Origin: Curtobacterium sp. S6
GTDB lineage: Bacteria > Actinomycetota > Actinomycetes > Actinomycetales > Micrococcaceae
Direction of reading: 5' to 3'
NCBI RefSeq assembly: GCF_000710345.2
Contig: NZ_KL537415.1
Span: 102,433 to 166,432, forward strand
DNA length: 64,000 bases
The position numbers and the translations under genes are program-made. The notes beneath the pieces are model-generated. The model did not search any database. It was not told where the DNA came from and saw only the letters and a list, made by a program, of their open reading frames with translations. Numbering within the stretch: position 1 is the first letter of the stretch; each line of letters opens with the position of its first letter. Below are positions 1 to 8,589 of this stretch, piece by piece.

Positions 1-1
1 C

Positions 2-706
2 GCGACCGGTACCCACCTCATCAACGAGGGCAGCGGCATCGGGAGCAAGTGGGCCCAGGACGGGCGCGAAAACGGCTCGGGCATTCCCACGAGCGACGAA
101 TTGTCCAAGACCAACCTGGCCTACCAGTGGTTCAAGAACGGAAACGTCTCCAACCTGTACATGTGGACACCCGGGACCGGAACCCACACGATCAAGGAAT
201 CCGGAAGCATCGGAAACCGCTGGATTCAGCAGGGCCGAGAGAACGGCTCGGGCGCGCCGACCAGCGACGAGATCTCCAAGAACGGCACGGCCTACCAGTG
301 GTTCGTCAAGGGCAGCACCAGTAGCTTCTACATGTGGAGCCCCGCGACCGGAACGCACATCGTCAACGAATCCGGCGGCATCGGCGGCAAATGGGCTCAG
401 GACGGCCGCGAGAACGGCTCCGGGATTCCCACGAGCGACGAAATCACCAAGTCCAACCTGGCCTACCAGTGGTTCAAGAAGGGCGGGGTGTCCAACCTGT
501 ACATGTGGACGCCCGGCACCGGAACCCACACGATCGTCGAGACCGGCGCCATCGGTGGGGCGTGGATCAACAATGGCCGCGAGACCGGTTGGGGCGCGCC
601 CACCACGGACGAATACCGCGGATCGGACGGCAAGGTCCACCAGAAATTCGCCAAGGGCGTCGAGGTCACCTGGTCCGCCTCGGAGGGGGTCCGCGTGATC
701 CGCTGA
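2..706 (+). CDS. LGFP-repeat cell-wall protein, 3' part (5' end outside window)
   Basis: The frame is open from the window edge to TGA at 704-706, so only the last ~234 codons are present. It consists of four tandem 57-aa units. The GRENGSG motif (last copy GRETGWG) recurs at about bases 62, 233, 404 and 575, exactly 171 bp apart, and each unit carries a TSDE/TTDE and YQWF-like signature, typical of LGFP repeats (PF08310). In Corynebacteriales and other actinobacteria these repeats occur on secreted or envelope-bound proteins such as esterases and lytic enzymes and are thought to anchor proteins to the cell wall. The last unit ends in a short tail (GVEVTWS...VRVIR), so this is the C-terminus. 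The N-terminal, possibly catalytic, domain cannot be seen. Confidence 0.85.
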   Translation, partial: ATGTHLINEGSGIGSKWAQDGRENGSGIPTSDELSKTNLAYQWFKNGNVSNLYMWTPGTGTHTIKESGSIGNRWIQQGRENGSGAPTSDEISKNGTAYQWFVKGSTSSFYMWSPATGTHIVNESGGIGGKWAQDGRENGSGIPTSDEITKSNLAYQWFKKGGVSNLYMWTPGTGTHTIVETGAIGGAWINNGRETGWGAPTTDEYRGSDGKVHQKFAKGVEVTWSASEGVRVIR

Positions 707-725
707 GGCTCCGACCCCACGCACG

Positions 726-773
726 ACGACGCCGCCCGCGCCGCTGGTTTCTCAGCGGGGCGGGCGGCGTCGT
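726..773. terminator. Bidirectional Rho-independent terminator
   Basis: A near-perfect ~20-bp stem (ACGACGCCGCCCG / CGGGCGGCGTCGT plus an inner CCGCT/AGCGG) lies between two convergent genes, the LGFP protein and the thioesterase. Confidence 0.75.
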
Positions 774-783
774 TCCAGGTGGG

Positions 784-1605
784 CTACGCCCCGACCTTCC
801 GCAGGGTCAGCGTTTGCTCGGCGCGCCCGAAGGCACCGCGATCATCGTGAAGGATCGAGGAGGTCAGCCCGATGCCGTCGGTCCCGAAGCTCACGAAGTT
901 CTCCAGGCCCAGCCATTCGCCTTCCGGCTCGCGGAAGAGGTGAATCTGAAGGTCAACGTTCGGGAAAATCCACGCCCCGTCGCCGGGGGCCACGCGGGTC
1001 GCGATGCCGTTCGAGGCGTCCACGACGCCCATGAGCCGGACCCAGTCCGGCGAGTCCTGGCCCTCCACGAGCGGTAGCGTCGGGCGAATCCACCCGAGGC
1101 CGTGCCCGCTCCGGTGGCCCGGCGCCTGGAAGCCCTCGATGGACCGGATGAAGCCACCCGGCCACACGTCGGAGGCCCGCCACGTCGTGGATTCCTCGCG
1201 CGACGGGATGCTCGCTTCCTCCGTCGCGGCCACCTCGCTCGTGTCCGAAGTGATCAGGCGCCACGCCGTCGCCCGGATCGCGGTGCGGCCGCCGGCGATC
1301 AACTCCGCCTGGATCAGCTCGATCGTGCGGCCGGGACGGATGGTCGAGGTCACCACCTCGAACTCTCCTCCGGGGATCACGCCGAGAATCTCGAAGCCGA
1401 TGCGGGCGATGCGCATGCCCTCTCGCGGTTCGTGACGGCTCAGGCAGTGCGCCATGATTCCCGAGGCCGGGGCCATGTGCTGCTCGTGCTCGTTCCACGC
1501 CCCCTGAGCGTGAATCGTGGAACGGAACCGCCCCTGCCCTTCCTCCACGTAATAGGCATCCGCCTGCGTGAGTTCCTGCGGCTGTTGCTGACTCGTGTGC
1601 TCCAT
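784..1605 (-). CDS. Acyl-CoA thioesterase family protein (TesB-like, double hotdog)
   Basis: 273-aa protein resembling the actinobacterial thioesterase-family (4HBT_3/TesB-like) proteins built of two hotdog halves. Visible family features are an N-terminal GAWNEHEQHMAPASG segment, a central P-rich linker with WIRPTLPLVEG, and a C-terminal half with DGAWIFPNVDLQIHLFREP and a conserved GxSS...DDRG segment. It would hydrolyse an acyl-CoA of unknown chain. I chose the ATG at 1605 because GGGAGG sits 5 nt upstream; a longer frame to 1635 lacks such a site. It stands alone, convergent with the LGFP gene. Exact substrate unknown. Confidence 0.75.
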   Translation of the reverse strand: MEHTSQQQPQELTQADAYYVEEGQGRFRSTIHAQGAWNEHEQHMAPASGIMAHCLSRHEPREGMRIARIGFEILGVIPGGEFEVVTSTIRPGRTIELIQAELIAGGRTAIRATAWRLITSDTSEVAATEEASIPSREESTTWRASDVWPGGFIRSIEGFQAPGHRSGHGLGWIRPTLPLVEGQDSPDWVRLMGVVDASNGIATRVAPGDGAWIFPNVDLQIHLFREPEGEWLGLENFVSFGTDGIGLTSSILHDDRGAFGRAEQTLTLRKVGA

Positions 1606-1794
1606 GCGTCCTCCCTGGTGCCCGGTCCGTCGCACGCCGGGTCGTGGGGCCGTCCGCCCGGTGGCGCGCGGCCCGCGATGTCGTCCTCGTCATCGAGGTT
1701 CTGTGACGGACCTTACCCGGAACGGGCGTCGTACCTCGCACATCCGTACACTTGGTCCAAAGATCACGCGCCCACCGACACACCAGGGGACTCC

Positions 1795-2595
1795 ATGACG
1801 CCGAAACTGATGGCCTTCGACCTCGACGGAACCCTGGTTTTTGACCAGCGGATCAGCCGGGAGAGCATCGAGGCCATTCAGGCCTGGCAGGCCGCGGGTA
1901 ACGTGGCCGTCTGCTCGACGGGCAAGTCCATCGCCGCGACGATCCACGCCCTGAAGGGCACTGGCCTCCGGTTCGACTATTACGTCTTGTATACCGGCGG
2001 TGCCGTGACCGACGCCGATTTCCGGGTGCTGATGAGCCACACGATCCCCAACGACGTCGTGCGCGAGATCGTCGAAACCATGACGCGTGAACCCGGGGTC
2101 GCCGTCTACGGGACCACCCTCGAGACCGATCACGACGTGCAGTTCCCCTCCACGACCGGGACCAAGGCCAGCTCGATCCTGGCCCACTTCGCGCCCTTGA
2201 ACATCGAGGAAATCCCGGACCACGAATTCGTCGGGGTGCCCCTGTGGATCGATGGTCGGGAAGACCTGATCGGCAGCACGGCGACCTGGATCCGGGAGCG
2301 CTTCGCCGGGCAGGTGGACTGCCACCGCAACCAGGACTTCCTCGATGTGGTGCCGCCCAACTGCACCAAGGGCACGGGCCTGGCCTGGCTCGACGAGGCC
2401 CACCTCGGCGGGCGCTACCAGACCTACTCGATCGGCGACTCGTGGAACGACCTGGCCATGCACGAATGGGCCCAGCACGCCGCGTCCTTCCCGTACTCAC
2501 CGCAGGAAGTCAAGGACGCGACGCAGACGGTCGTGACCACCGCTGCCGAGTACATCCACTCCATCCTGGAGGGTTCCTCGGCGAGGTCATCGTAG
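1795..2595 (+). CDS. HAD-superfamily hydrolase, Cof type
   Basis: 266-aa cytosolic phosphatase of the Cof/HAD-IIB kind. HAD motif I is FDLDGTLV (residues 7-14, nucleophile Asp8). Motif II is the STGK segment near residue 39. Motif IV is SIGDSWNDLAM near residue 213, binding Mg2+. The C2-type cap lies between. The family dephosphorylates sugar phosphates or cofactors such as PLP and FMN; the substrate is not predictable. ATG at 1795 follows CAGGGGA. The longer open frame upstream overlaps the thioesterase on the other strand and is not coding. Confidence 0.85.
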   Translation: MTPKLMAFDLDGTLVFDQRISRESIEAIQAWQAAGNVAVCSTGKSIAATIHALKGTGLRFDYYVLYTGGAVTDADFRVLMSHTIPNDVVREIVETMTREPGVAVYGTTLETDHDVQFPSTTGTKASSILAHFAPLNIEEIPDHEFVGVPLWIDGREDLIGSTATWIRERFAGQVDCHRNQDFLDVVPPNCTKGTGLAWLDEAHLGGRYQTYSIGDSWNDLAMHEWAQHAASFPYSPQEVKDATQTVVTTAAEYIHSILEGSSARSS

Positions 2596-2731
2596 GTCAC
2601 CTGGGCCGTCCGCGTTCGCCCTGATCGCAACGCGAGGTCACCCGGGTACTCGCTTCTACTCACCCTTTGAGCGCGGCACGCGCGGCTCCCTATGGTGTTC
2701 AGAATTGATCACCTCAATCCGGGAGTGCCTC

Positions 2732-3646
2732 GTGAAAACCCTGATCTTCCTCGGCCTCATCGGGCTGGCCGCGCAGCTCGTCGACGGCTCGCTCGGCATG
2801 GCCTATGGCGTGACCTCGTCGACGCTCCTGCTGACCGCGGGCCTCGCGCCCGCGTCTGTCTCCGCGACGGTGCACCTGGCCGAGATCGGCACGACCCTGG
2901 CCTCGGGCGCATCCCACTGGAGGTTCGGCAATATCGACTGGCGGGTCGTGACCTTCATGGCCGTGCCCGGTGGGATCGCCGCTTTCTTGGGCGCCAACGT
3001 GCTGACCGCGTCCGGGGAGGGCGCCGAACCGGTGATGTCGGTGATCCTGTTGCTCCTCGGCGCTTATGTCCTGGTGAGGTTCCTGCGGATCCCGAAGACG
3101 CGGCCGTCCTTCCGTGGCAAGGTTCCCGGATTCCTCCTGATCCCCCTCGCGATGGTCGCCGGCTTCATGGACGCGATCGGCGGCGGCGGATGGGGCCCGG
3201 TCGGCACGCCGACGCTGCTGGCCTCCGGAAAGATCCCCCCGCGCAAGGTCATCGGGTCGATCGACGCCTCCGAGTTCGTGGTCAGCCTGGGTGCCTCGGC
3301 CGGTTTCCTCCTGGCCCTGGGACACCAGAGCATCAACCTGCCGTTCGTCCTTGCCCTACTGATCGGCGGCGTGATCGCCGCGCCCGTCGCGGCATGGCTC
3401 GTGCGTCTCTTGGCTCCGCGGATCCTCGCCGTCGGCGCGGGCGGACTGATCATCGTCACGAACAGCCGGACCCTGCTCTCGACCGACGCGGCGCAGTCCG
3501 CGCTCCCCGCGGGGGCCTCCACGATCGTGCTGATTGCCTTGGCCGCCGCCTGGGTTGCCACCCTCGGCTGGGTCATTCGTCAGCAGGTGACCGCGCCGGC
3601 CGCCGATCCCGCCCAGGAACCCGAGAAGGTTCCCTCGGAGCCGTGA
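2732..3646 (+). CDS. TauE/SafE-family membrane permease (sulfite/organic anion exporter type)
   Basis: 304-aa integral membrane protein with about eight hydrophobic segments. It has the two glycine-rich signatures of TauE/SafE (PF01925): DGSLGMAYG near the N-terminus and AGFMDAIGGGGWGPVGTP in the middle. Family members export sulfite, sulfoacetate or related anions; the real substrate is unknown. The start is GTG 2732, preceded by CGGGAG. A TTG further upstream at 2705 has no ribosome site. The tail is polar and Pro-rich. The gene is convergent with the lipoprotein gene, with a 4-base gap. Confidence 0.85.
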   Translation: MKTLIFLGLIGLAAQLVDGSLGMAYGVTSSTLLLTAGLAPASVSATVHLAEIGTTLASGASHWRFGNIDWRVVTFMAVPGGIAAFLGANVLTASGEGAEPVMSVILLLLGAYVLVRFLRIPKTRPSFRGKVPGFLLIPLAMVAGFMDAIGGGGWGPVGTPTLLASGKIPPRKVIGSIDASEFVVSLGASAGFLLALGHQSINLPFVLALLIGGVIAAPVAAWLVRLLAPRILAVGAGGLIIVTNSRTLLSTDAAQSALPAGASTIVLIALAAAWVATLGWVIRQQVTAPAADPAQEPEKVPSEP

Positions 3647-3650
3647 TCCG

Positions 3651-4487
3651 CTACTGGACCTGCCACTCCCAGCCGTCGTCGATCAGCGGATCCGTGTAGA
3701 CCAGGGTGCCCGCCTCCTGAGGAATGTCGAGGATGACCGCGCCCGACGTCTTCTCCCCGGGCCCCATGCCGAGAGGAATCGTCTGGTGAGGCGGAATGCA
3801 GCTGTACGTGGAGACGGTTGCCGGCTGGCTGATGAGGTTCCCGTCCGCGCCGATGAACTTCCAGTTCGCCTCGGAGAAGTAGAACTTGTTGTCGTACAGG
3901 ACGCTTTCCATGTCCGCGGCCGACCCCGTCGAGACGTCCATGTTCAGGCGGATGAATCGGCCGTTTTCGGGCTTGCCGGCGTAAGGGGCCGTGCACTGGG
4001 GCGAGTTTTGAATGCCGTTGAGGACCATGGTCGCGGCGGGCTGACCGCTGGCGCCGTTGATGACCGCTGGCTGGCCGATGCTCTTGACCAGGTTCCCGCG
4101 CTCGGATCGGGTTCCGTTGGCCGCCGGTGCCTCCTGCTCGGCCTGCGGGGTGGAGGCCTTGGGGGCCGGCGTCGGGCTTTGCTCGGTCCCCTGGCTCTGG
4201 CCTCCACTGTTCCCCTGGTCGGTTCCCTGGCTCTGGCCACCGTTATTCCCCTGGCTCGAGGAAGAGCCGGAGGGCTCCGGGGATGAACTCTGCGTTCCCT
4301 CCGAAGGCTTCTTCGAGGATTCGCTGGGCGAGGCCGAGGCGGACGAGCTCGACGACGTCGACGACGACCCGGAAGGTGAGTCCTTCGAGTCATCCGACGA
4401 CCCACCGCATCCGGCGACCGTGAGGCCCAGGAGAGCGACGACGGCGAAGGTCGCGAATCGAGATGGGTTCTGCAAGGGGCGGTTCAT
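3651..4487 (-). CDS. Secreted lipoprotein with Ser/Gln-rich linker, DUF4352-like domain
   Basis: 278 aa. It begins with a signal peptide and a lipobox LTVAGC (lipidated Cys27). A low-complexity linker of about 100 residues follows, rich in S, T, P, G and Q, including two copies of GGQSQGT. A folded C-terminal domain (~res 140-278) contains two cysteines (QCTAPYAG, TYSCIPPH) that probably form a disulfide. The fold is compatible with the DUF4352/telobox-like extracellular domains of actinobacterial lipoproteins, but that assignment is tentative. The linker probably spans the peptidoglycan. Function unknown. Confidence 0.75.
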   Translation of the reverse strand: MNRPLQNPSRFATFAVVALLGLTVAGCGGSSDDSKDSPSGSSSTSSSSSASASPSESSKKPSEGTQSSSPEPSGSSSSQGNNGGQSQGTDQGNSGGQSQGTEQSPTPAPKASTPQAEQEAPAANGTRSERGNLVKSIGQPAVINGASGQPAATMVLNGIQNSPQCTAPYAGKPENGRFIRLNMDVSTGSAADMESVLYDNKFYFSEANWKFIGADGNLISQPATVSTYSCIPPHQTIPLGMGPGEKTSGAVILDIPQEAGTLVYTDPLIDDGWEWQVQ

Positions 4488-4558
4488 GGTGACGTCCTTT
4501 GGAGTGCGATGTTATGTGATTACTCACCTCGGCATCAGCTTACCGCCAGGTTCGCTCG

Positions 4559-5485
4559 TCAGGGGGCTGTGGACGAAAGAATCTCCCGGACCGCGGAACG
4601 GAGCGGCGTCGGCTCCAGGCCGTAGCGACGACTCAGCGTCCCGGGGCGCATCAGCACCGGACGGGTCCACAGATACGACTGATTCACCAGCTCCCGGAGC
4701 ATGGGATGCGTCCATGCCACGGCCCTCACGACGCCCACCGGCACGGCTCGAATCGCTCGACGGCGCACCCCCGCCTCCTCGGACACCACGCGGTTCAATT
4801 CCTCCAGGCTGCACTCGGTGATCGACGGTGCGTGCAGTATCGCGTCCCCATCCGGCGCCAGCTCCGCGGCGTTCTCCGCGGCCACCATCATCGACGCCGC
4901 GAGGTCCGGAATATAGGTCACCGTGTGCTGCACACGGGGCTTTCCCAAGGCATATCCGGCCTTGCCCCGCGGGCGCGGCACCATGACCGCCAGATGTGCG
5001 ACGGAGGTCGACGGCGCGGCGGTCGGTCCCCACAGGTCCGAGGCGACGACGCTCAGCGTGGTCGCCTCGTGCTCCCGGCGGGCCGCGAGAAGCTCCGCCC
5101 GAACCTGGCCCATCGGGCTCCGCGGCGCCAAGGCATCGCCTTCCGCCAGATCTTGGGCCCCCGACCCGAATCCGTACACGGACTCCGGAAAGACCACCGG
5201 GATATTCGCCTCGGCGGCCAAATCCATGACGGCTCGTTCCCGCTCGGGGAGAACCTTTCGCCATGCGTCGGCGTCGTACGAGGTGTGAACGCAGTGGAAC
5301 ACGGCCGCCGCGTCCCGCATGGCCCGGGCCAGGAGGTCCCGGTCGGAAACGTCCCCCACCTGAACCTCGGCCCCTTCGACCTCCTGGTGGCTACGTCGCA
5401 GAACCACCACCCGATGACCGGCGTCGGCTAGATGTCGCACGATCTGGGTACCGATCTGACCGGCGCCCGTGACGAGGTATTTCAT
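4559..5485 (-). CDS. NAD(P)-dependent SDR/epimerase-family oxidoreductase
   Basis: 308-aa extended-SDR/atypical epimerase. The nucleotide-binding motif is at the N-terminus (TGAGQIG, residues 6-12), followed by GHRVVVLRRS whose basic residues after strand 2 suggest NADP(H). The middle contains VFPESVYGFG with the Tyr of the active-site region. The protein resembles NAD-dependent epimerase/dehydratases of actinobacteria often placed beside a TetR gene. It is divergent from the TetR gene at 5595, and two identical 13-bp palindromes lie in the shared control region, so TetR repression is likely. Substrate unknown. Confidence 0.8.
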   Translation of the reverse strand: MKYLVTGAGQIGTQIVRHLADAGHRVVVLRRSHQEVEGAEVQVGDVSDRDLLARAMRDAAAVFHCVHTSYDADAWRKVLPERERAVMDLAAEANIPVVFPESVYGFGSGAQDLAEGDALAPRSPMGQVRAELLAARREHEATTLSVVASDLWGPTAAPSTSVAHLAVMVPRPRGKAGYALGKPRVQHTVTYIPDLAASMMVAAENAAELAPDGDAILHAPSITECSLEELNRVVSEEAGVRRRAIRAVPVGVVRAVAWTHPMLRELVNQSYLWTRPVLMRPGTLSRRYGLEPTPLRSAVREILSSTAP

Positions 5486-5501
5486 GATCCACCACTTTCT
5501 G

Positions 5502-5514
5502 AGAGCAGTGCTCT
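5502..5514. promoter_or_regulatory. Palindromic operator (TetR-type), copy 1
   Basis: AGAGCAGTGCTCT is a perfect 13-bp palindrome around a central G, 16 bp upstream of the SDR start. It is identical to the copy at 5558-5570, 56 bp away. Probably bound by the divergent TetR protein. Confidence 0.7.
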
Positions 5515-5557
5515 CTCATTGATGGATTCAGCGTATGCCAGGTCGGGGTCTCATTCA

Positions 5558-5570
5558 AGAGCAGTGCTCT
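5558..5570. promoter_or_regulatory. Palindromic operator (TetR-type), copy 2
   Basis: Second identical AGAGCAGTGCTCT palindrome, 12 bp upstream of a CAGACT (-10-like) box that leads with a 6-nt gap into the TetR start codon. The position suggests autorepression. Confidence 0.7.
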
Positions 5571-5594
5571 CGTTTTTTGTGGCAGACTGAATCC

Positions 5595-6275
5595 ATGAGC
5601 ACCCCACGTACCACCCGCGCCGAAACCCGCGCGCACATGGAGGCGGCGATTCTGGACGCCGGTCGCCAGCAGTTGGCGACGCGCGGCGCCGCCAACCTGT
5701 CCCTGCGGGAGGTCGCGCGCACGATCGGCGTCGTCTCCTCGGCGGTGTACCGATACGTCTCGAGCAAGGACGAGCTCCTGACGATGCTGTTGGTCGATGC
5801 CTACGAGTCTCTCGGCGGCTTCGTCTGCGAGCGCGTCGACCCCGCGACGGAATCCGCCGCGCGTTTCCGGGCCATCGCCCACGCCATGCGGAACTGGGCC
5901 CTGGAACACCGTGAGCAATGGGCGCTCCTGTACGGATCGCCGGTGCCCGGCTACGCGGCCCCGGAGGAGCGCACCACGAGCGCGGGGACACGAGTCATCG
6001 GGATGCTGATCGCGGCGATCGCGGAGGGAAATCCCAGGTCAGGCCAGCCTTCCGAAGCCCTGACCGCGTGGATCGTCCCGGAGGTGGAAAAACTGGGCGT
6101 CGAGGCCACCCCCACCCAGATCGCGTTCGGCATCGAGGCCTGGGGAACGCTGATCGGAACCATCAGCATGGAACTCTTCGGGCAGCTCGGCCCGCTGCCG
6201 GAAGAACTCGGCGAAGAGATCTTCGCACGCACCACGGGGTCGCTCGTAGGGCGCCTGACCGGCGGCGACGCCTAG
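5595..6275 (+). CDS. TetR/AcrR-family transcriptional regulator
   Basis: 226 aa. The N-terminal helix-turn-helix occupies residues ~12-60 (REVARTIGVVSSAVYRYVSSKDELL is the recognition region). The C-terminal ligand domain is of the TetR_C/WHG-like type. It is divergent from the SDR gene and probably represses it and itself through the two palindromes. The ATG at 5595 lies 6 nt after CAGACT, so the mRNA may be leaderless. Its stop codon overlaps the stop of the convergent TetR gene by four bases in a CCTAGG. Confidence 0.85.
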   Translation: MSTPRTTRAETRAHMEAAILDAGRQQLATRGAANLSLREVARTIGVVSSAVYRYVSSKDELLTMLLVDAYESLGGFVCERVDPATESAARFRAIAHAMRNWALEHREQWALLYGSPVPGYAAPEERTTSAGTRVIGMLIAAIAEGNPRSGQPSEALTAWIVPEVEKLGVEATPTQIAFGIEAWGTLIGTISMELFGQLGPLPEELGEEIFARTTGSLVGRLTGGDA

Positions 6276-6892
6276 GCGTCGCCCTTGATCCGGTCCACGA
6301 GATTCAGCAGGTCCTCCAGGCCATCCGGGCTCATGATCGACGCGGCGCCGGGGGCCGACTCCCGCAGGCTATCGACGACCGGCGCCCCCTCCGAGTCGAG
6401 CCCGCCGCCCGCCATCGCGGCGTTGTAGTAGAGGCCGTCGCCCATGAGGAGAATCGCGGAGGCGATCACGGGGTCGCCGACCTCTCCCAGGATGATCTCG
6501 TACCAGTCCGCGTGGATCCGGCGCATGGCCTCGCGGGCCTTGGGCTGCGCCTCCTGCCCCAGGCTCAATACGGCGATGAACGTGCGGTCTATCGCCGCAC
6601 CCTGGCTCGACTCGTCGTTGAGGTAAAACGCGGAGGAGCGCACGTAGTACCGCGAGGGGCCTTCGGGGGACGAACGCATGAGCTGCCGGTCCTCCTCCGC
6701 ATAGTGGAGGAGGCGTTCGATCAGGCCGTCGGCCAGCGCGTTCTTGTCCTTGAAGTGATAGAGCAATCCGCCCTTGGAGACCTCCGCGCGCGCGGCCACC
6801 GCATCCATGGTCGCCGCTCGCTCCCCCTCCGAAATCAGAATGGACTCGTAGGCGTCCAGGACGCGGGTCTTTGCACTCATGATGTCGACCAT
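6272..6892 (-). CDS. TetR-family repressor of adjacent MFS efflux gene
   Basis: 206 aa with an N-terminal HTH (VSKGGLLYHFKDKNAL recognition helix) and a C-terminal domain of the TetR_C group seen in LfrR/QacR-like efflux repressors. It is divergent from the DHA2 efflux pump at 6966, with an imperfect ACNGTC-GACNGT operator between them. I chose ATG 6892 because AAGG lies 4 nt upstream; an ATG at 6880 (MSAKT...) is possible but has no clear ribosome site. The likely role is drug-responsive repression of the pump. Confidence 0.82.
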   Translation of the reverse strand: MVDIMSAKTRVLDAYESILISEGERAATMDAVAARAEVSKGGLLYHFKDKNALADGLIERLLHYAEEDRQLMRSSPEGPSRYYVRSSAFYLNDESSQGAAIDRTFIAVLSLGQEAQPKAREAMRRIHADWYEIILGEVGDPVIASAILLMGDGLYYNAAMAGGGLDSEGAPVVDSLRESAPGAASIMSPDGLEDLLNLVDRIKGDA

Positions 6893-6908
6893 AATGCCTT
6901 GGCGGTAA

Positions 6909-6922
6909 ACAGTCCAGACGGT
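6909..6922. promoter_or_regulatory. TetR-type operator in the efflux-pump control region
   Basis: ACAGTCCAGACGGT is a 14-bp imperfect palindrome (ACNGTC-CA-GACNGT, mismatched only at the third position). It lies between the divergent TetR and MFS genes, overlapping where both promoters must be. Confidence 0.6.
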
Positions 6923-6965
6923 ACAGTTGCGGTAGTCAACCGAACCATCACGGGATTGGAGCAGC

Positions 6966-8489
6966 ATGTCTCTCACCTCGAGGCGCAAGAACCTGCGCCC
7001 GGAGCACCACGAGCGCCGTTGGGCCGCCCTGGCCGTGCTCATGCTGCCCGTGATGCTGATCGCCGTGGACAACACGGTGCTCTCCTTCGCGCTGCCGCCC
7101 ATCTCTTCGGACCTCGAGCCCACGGGCACGCAGTTGCTGTGGATCGTGGACATCTATTCCCTCGTGCTCGCCGGCCTCCTGGTCCCCATGGGGAGCCTGG
7201 GGGACCGCATCGGGCGGCGTCGCCTTCTGCTGATCGGCAGCACGGGATTCACCGTCATCTCGATCGCGGCCGCCTTCGCTCCGAGTGCGGCCTGGCTGAT
7301 CGCGGCCCGCGCCGCGATGGGCCTGTTCGGTTCGGTGCTGATGCCGGCCACGCTGTCCCTGATCCGGAACATCTTCGTCAACCCGCAGGAACGCCGCCGC
7401 GCGATCGCGATCTGGGCCTCGGGCTTCTCCGGGGGCGCGGCCCTCGGGCCGATCGTGGGTGGGTTCCTCCTCGAACACTTCACGTGGGGATCGGTGTTCC
7501 TGCTGGCCGTGCCCATGTTGGTCCCGTTGCTGGTCTTCGCGCCGATGCTGGTTCCGGAGTCGAAGGACCCGAAGCCCAACCGCATTGACATCCCGAGCAT
7601 CGTGCTGGTCATGGCCACCATGACGCCGCTCGTCTACGGCATCAAGACGGTCGCCAGCGACGGGCTCCGCGTCGACGTCGTGGCCTGCCTGATCGTCGCC
7701 GTCATCGCGGGCATCTGGTTTGTCCGGCGGCAGCTCGGACGGCCCGACCCCATGCTGGACGTTCGCCTGTTCACCAACCCCGCTTTCTCGGGGGCGGTCA
7801 GCGCAAACCTGCTGAGCGTGTTCTCACTGGTGGGTTTCCTGTACTTCGTGTCCCAGCACCTCCAGCTCATCAGCGGCATGACGCCCATGCAGGCCGGTTT
7901 CGTGCTGATCCCGGGGCTCGCGGCGACGATCATCGCCGGCCTCACCGTGGTTCCGTTGGTTCGGCGATTCAAGCCGTCACACGTGGTCGCCGGGGGCCTC
8001 ACGCTGAACGCGATCGGCTTCGCGATCATGACCTTCGCGGGCCCGGCCGGTTCGGACCTCGGGCTGATTCTCGCGTTCGTGATCCTGGGCGCGGGGATCG
8101 GCTCCGCGGAGACTATCTCCAACGACCTCATCCTCTCGGCGGTGCCCGCCCATAAGGCCGGCGCGGCGTCGGCCATCTCGGAGACCGCCTACGAATCCGG
8201 CGCGGTGCTCGGCACGGCGGTCCTCGGCTCGATCCTCAACGCGGCCTACTCGGCCAACGTCTCCGTCCCGTCGGACGTTCCCGCGGCGGCCCGTTCCACC
8301 GCGCAGGAAACCCTCGGCGGCGCCACGGAGGTCGCCTCTCACCTGGGCGGACCGGCCGGCGCACAGCTCCTCGAATCCGCCCGCTCGGCCTTCGACTCGG
8401 GGGTCGCGCTGACCTCGGGCATCGGCGTCGTCCTGATGATCTTCGCGGCCGTCATGGCCCTGCGGACCCTGCGGGATGCGGAATCATAA
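6966..8489 (+). CDS. DHA2-family MFS multidrug efflux transporter (SmvA/LfrA/QacA-like, 14 TM)
   Basis: 507-aa proton-driven exporter. Family signatures seen are VDNTVLSFALP in TM1 (with the membrane-embedded Asp of DHA2 pumps), the loop motif A-like GSLGDRIGRRR, and motif C-like GAALGPIVGG in TM5. The length and segment count fit 14 TM. ATG 6966 follows ATTGGAG. It is paired with the divergent TetR gene, as in lfrA-lfrR and qacA-qacR. Likely substrates are lipophilic cations or dyes; specificity is not provable from sequence. Confidence 0.87.
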   Translation: MSLTSRRKNLRPEHHERRWAALAVLMLPVMLIAVDNTVLSFALPPISSDLEPTGTQLLWIVDIYSLVLAGLLVPMGSLGDRIGRRRLLLIGSTGFTVISIAAAFAPSAAWLIAARAAMGLFGSVLMPATLSLIRNIFVNPQERRRAIAIWASGFSGGAALGPIVGGFLLEHFTWGSVFLLAVPMLVPLLVFAPMLVPESKDPKPNRIDIPSIVLVMATMTPLVYGIKTVASDGLRVDVVACLIVAVIAGIWFVRRQLGRPDPMLDVRLFTNPAFSGAVSANLLSVFSLVGFLYFVSQHLQLISGMTPMQAGFVLIPGLAATIIAGLTVVPLVRRFKPSHVVAGGLTLNAIGFAIMTFAGPAGSDLGLILAFVILGAGIGSAETISNDLILSAVPAHKAGAASAISETAYESGAVLGTAVLGSILNAAYSANVSVPSDVPAAARSTAQETLGGATEVASHLGGPAGAQLLESARSAFDSGVALTSGIGVVLMIFAAVMALRTLRDAES

Positions 8490-8589
8490 TCCGACCCCAC
8501 GACGCGCGTAGCGTCGCCGGATTTTTCGCATAGGCTCGGTCTGAACCGAACCACAACCGTGATCCTCGTCGATCACCAGGAAGGACGTC

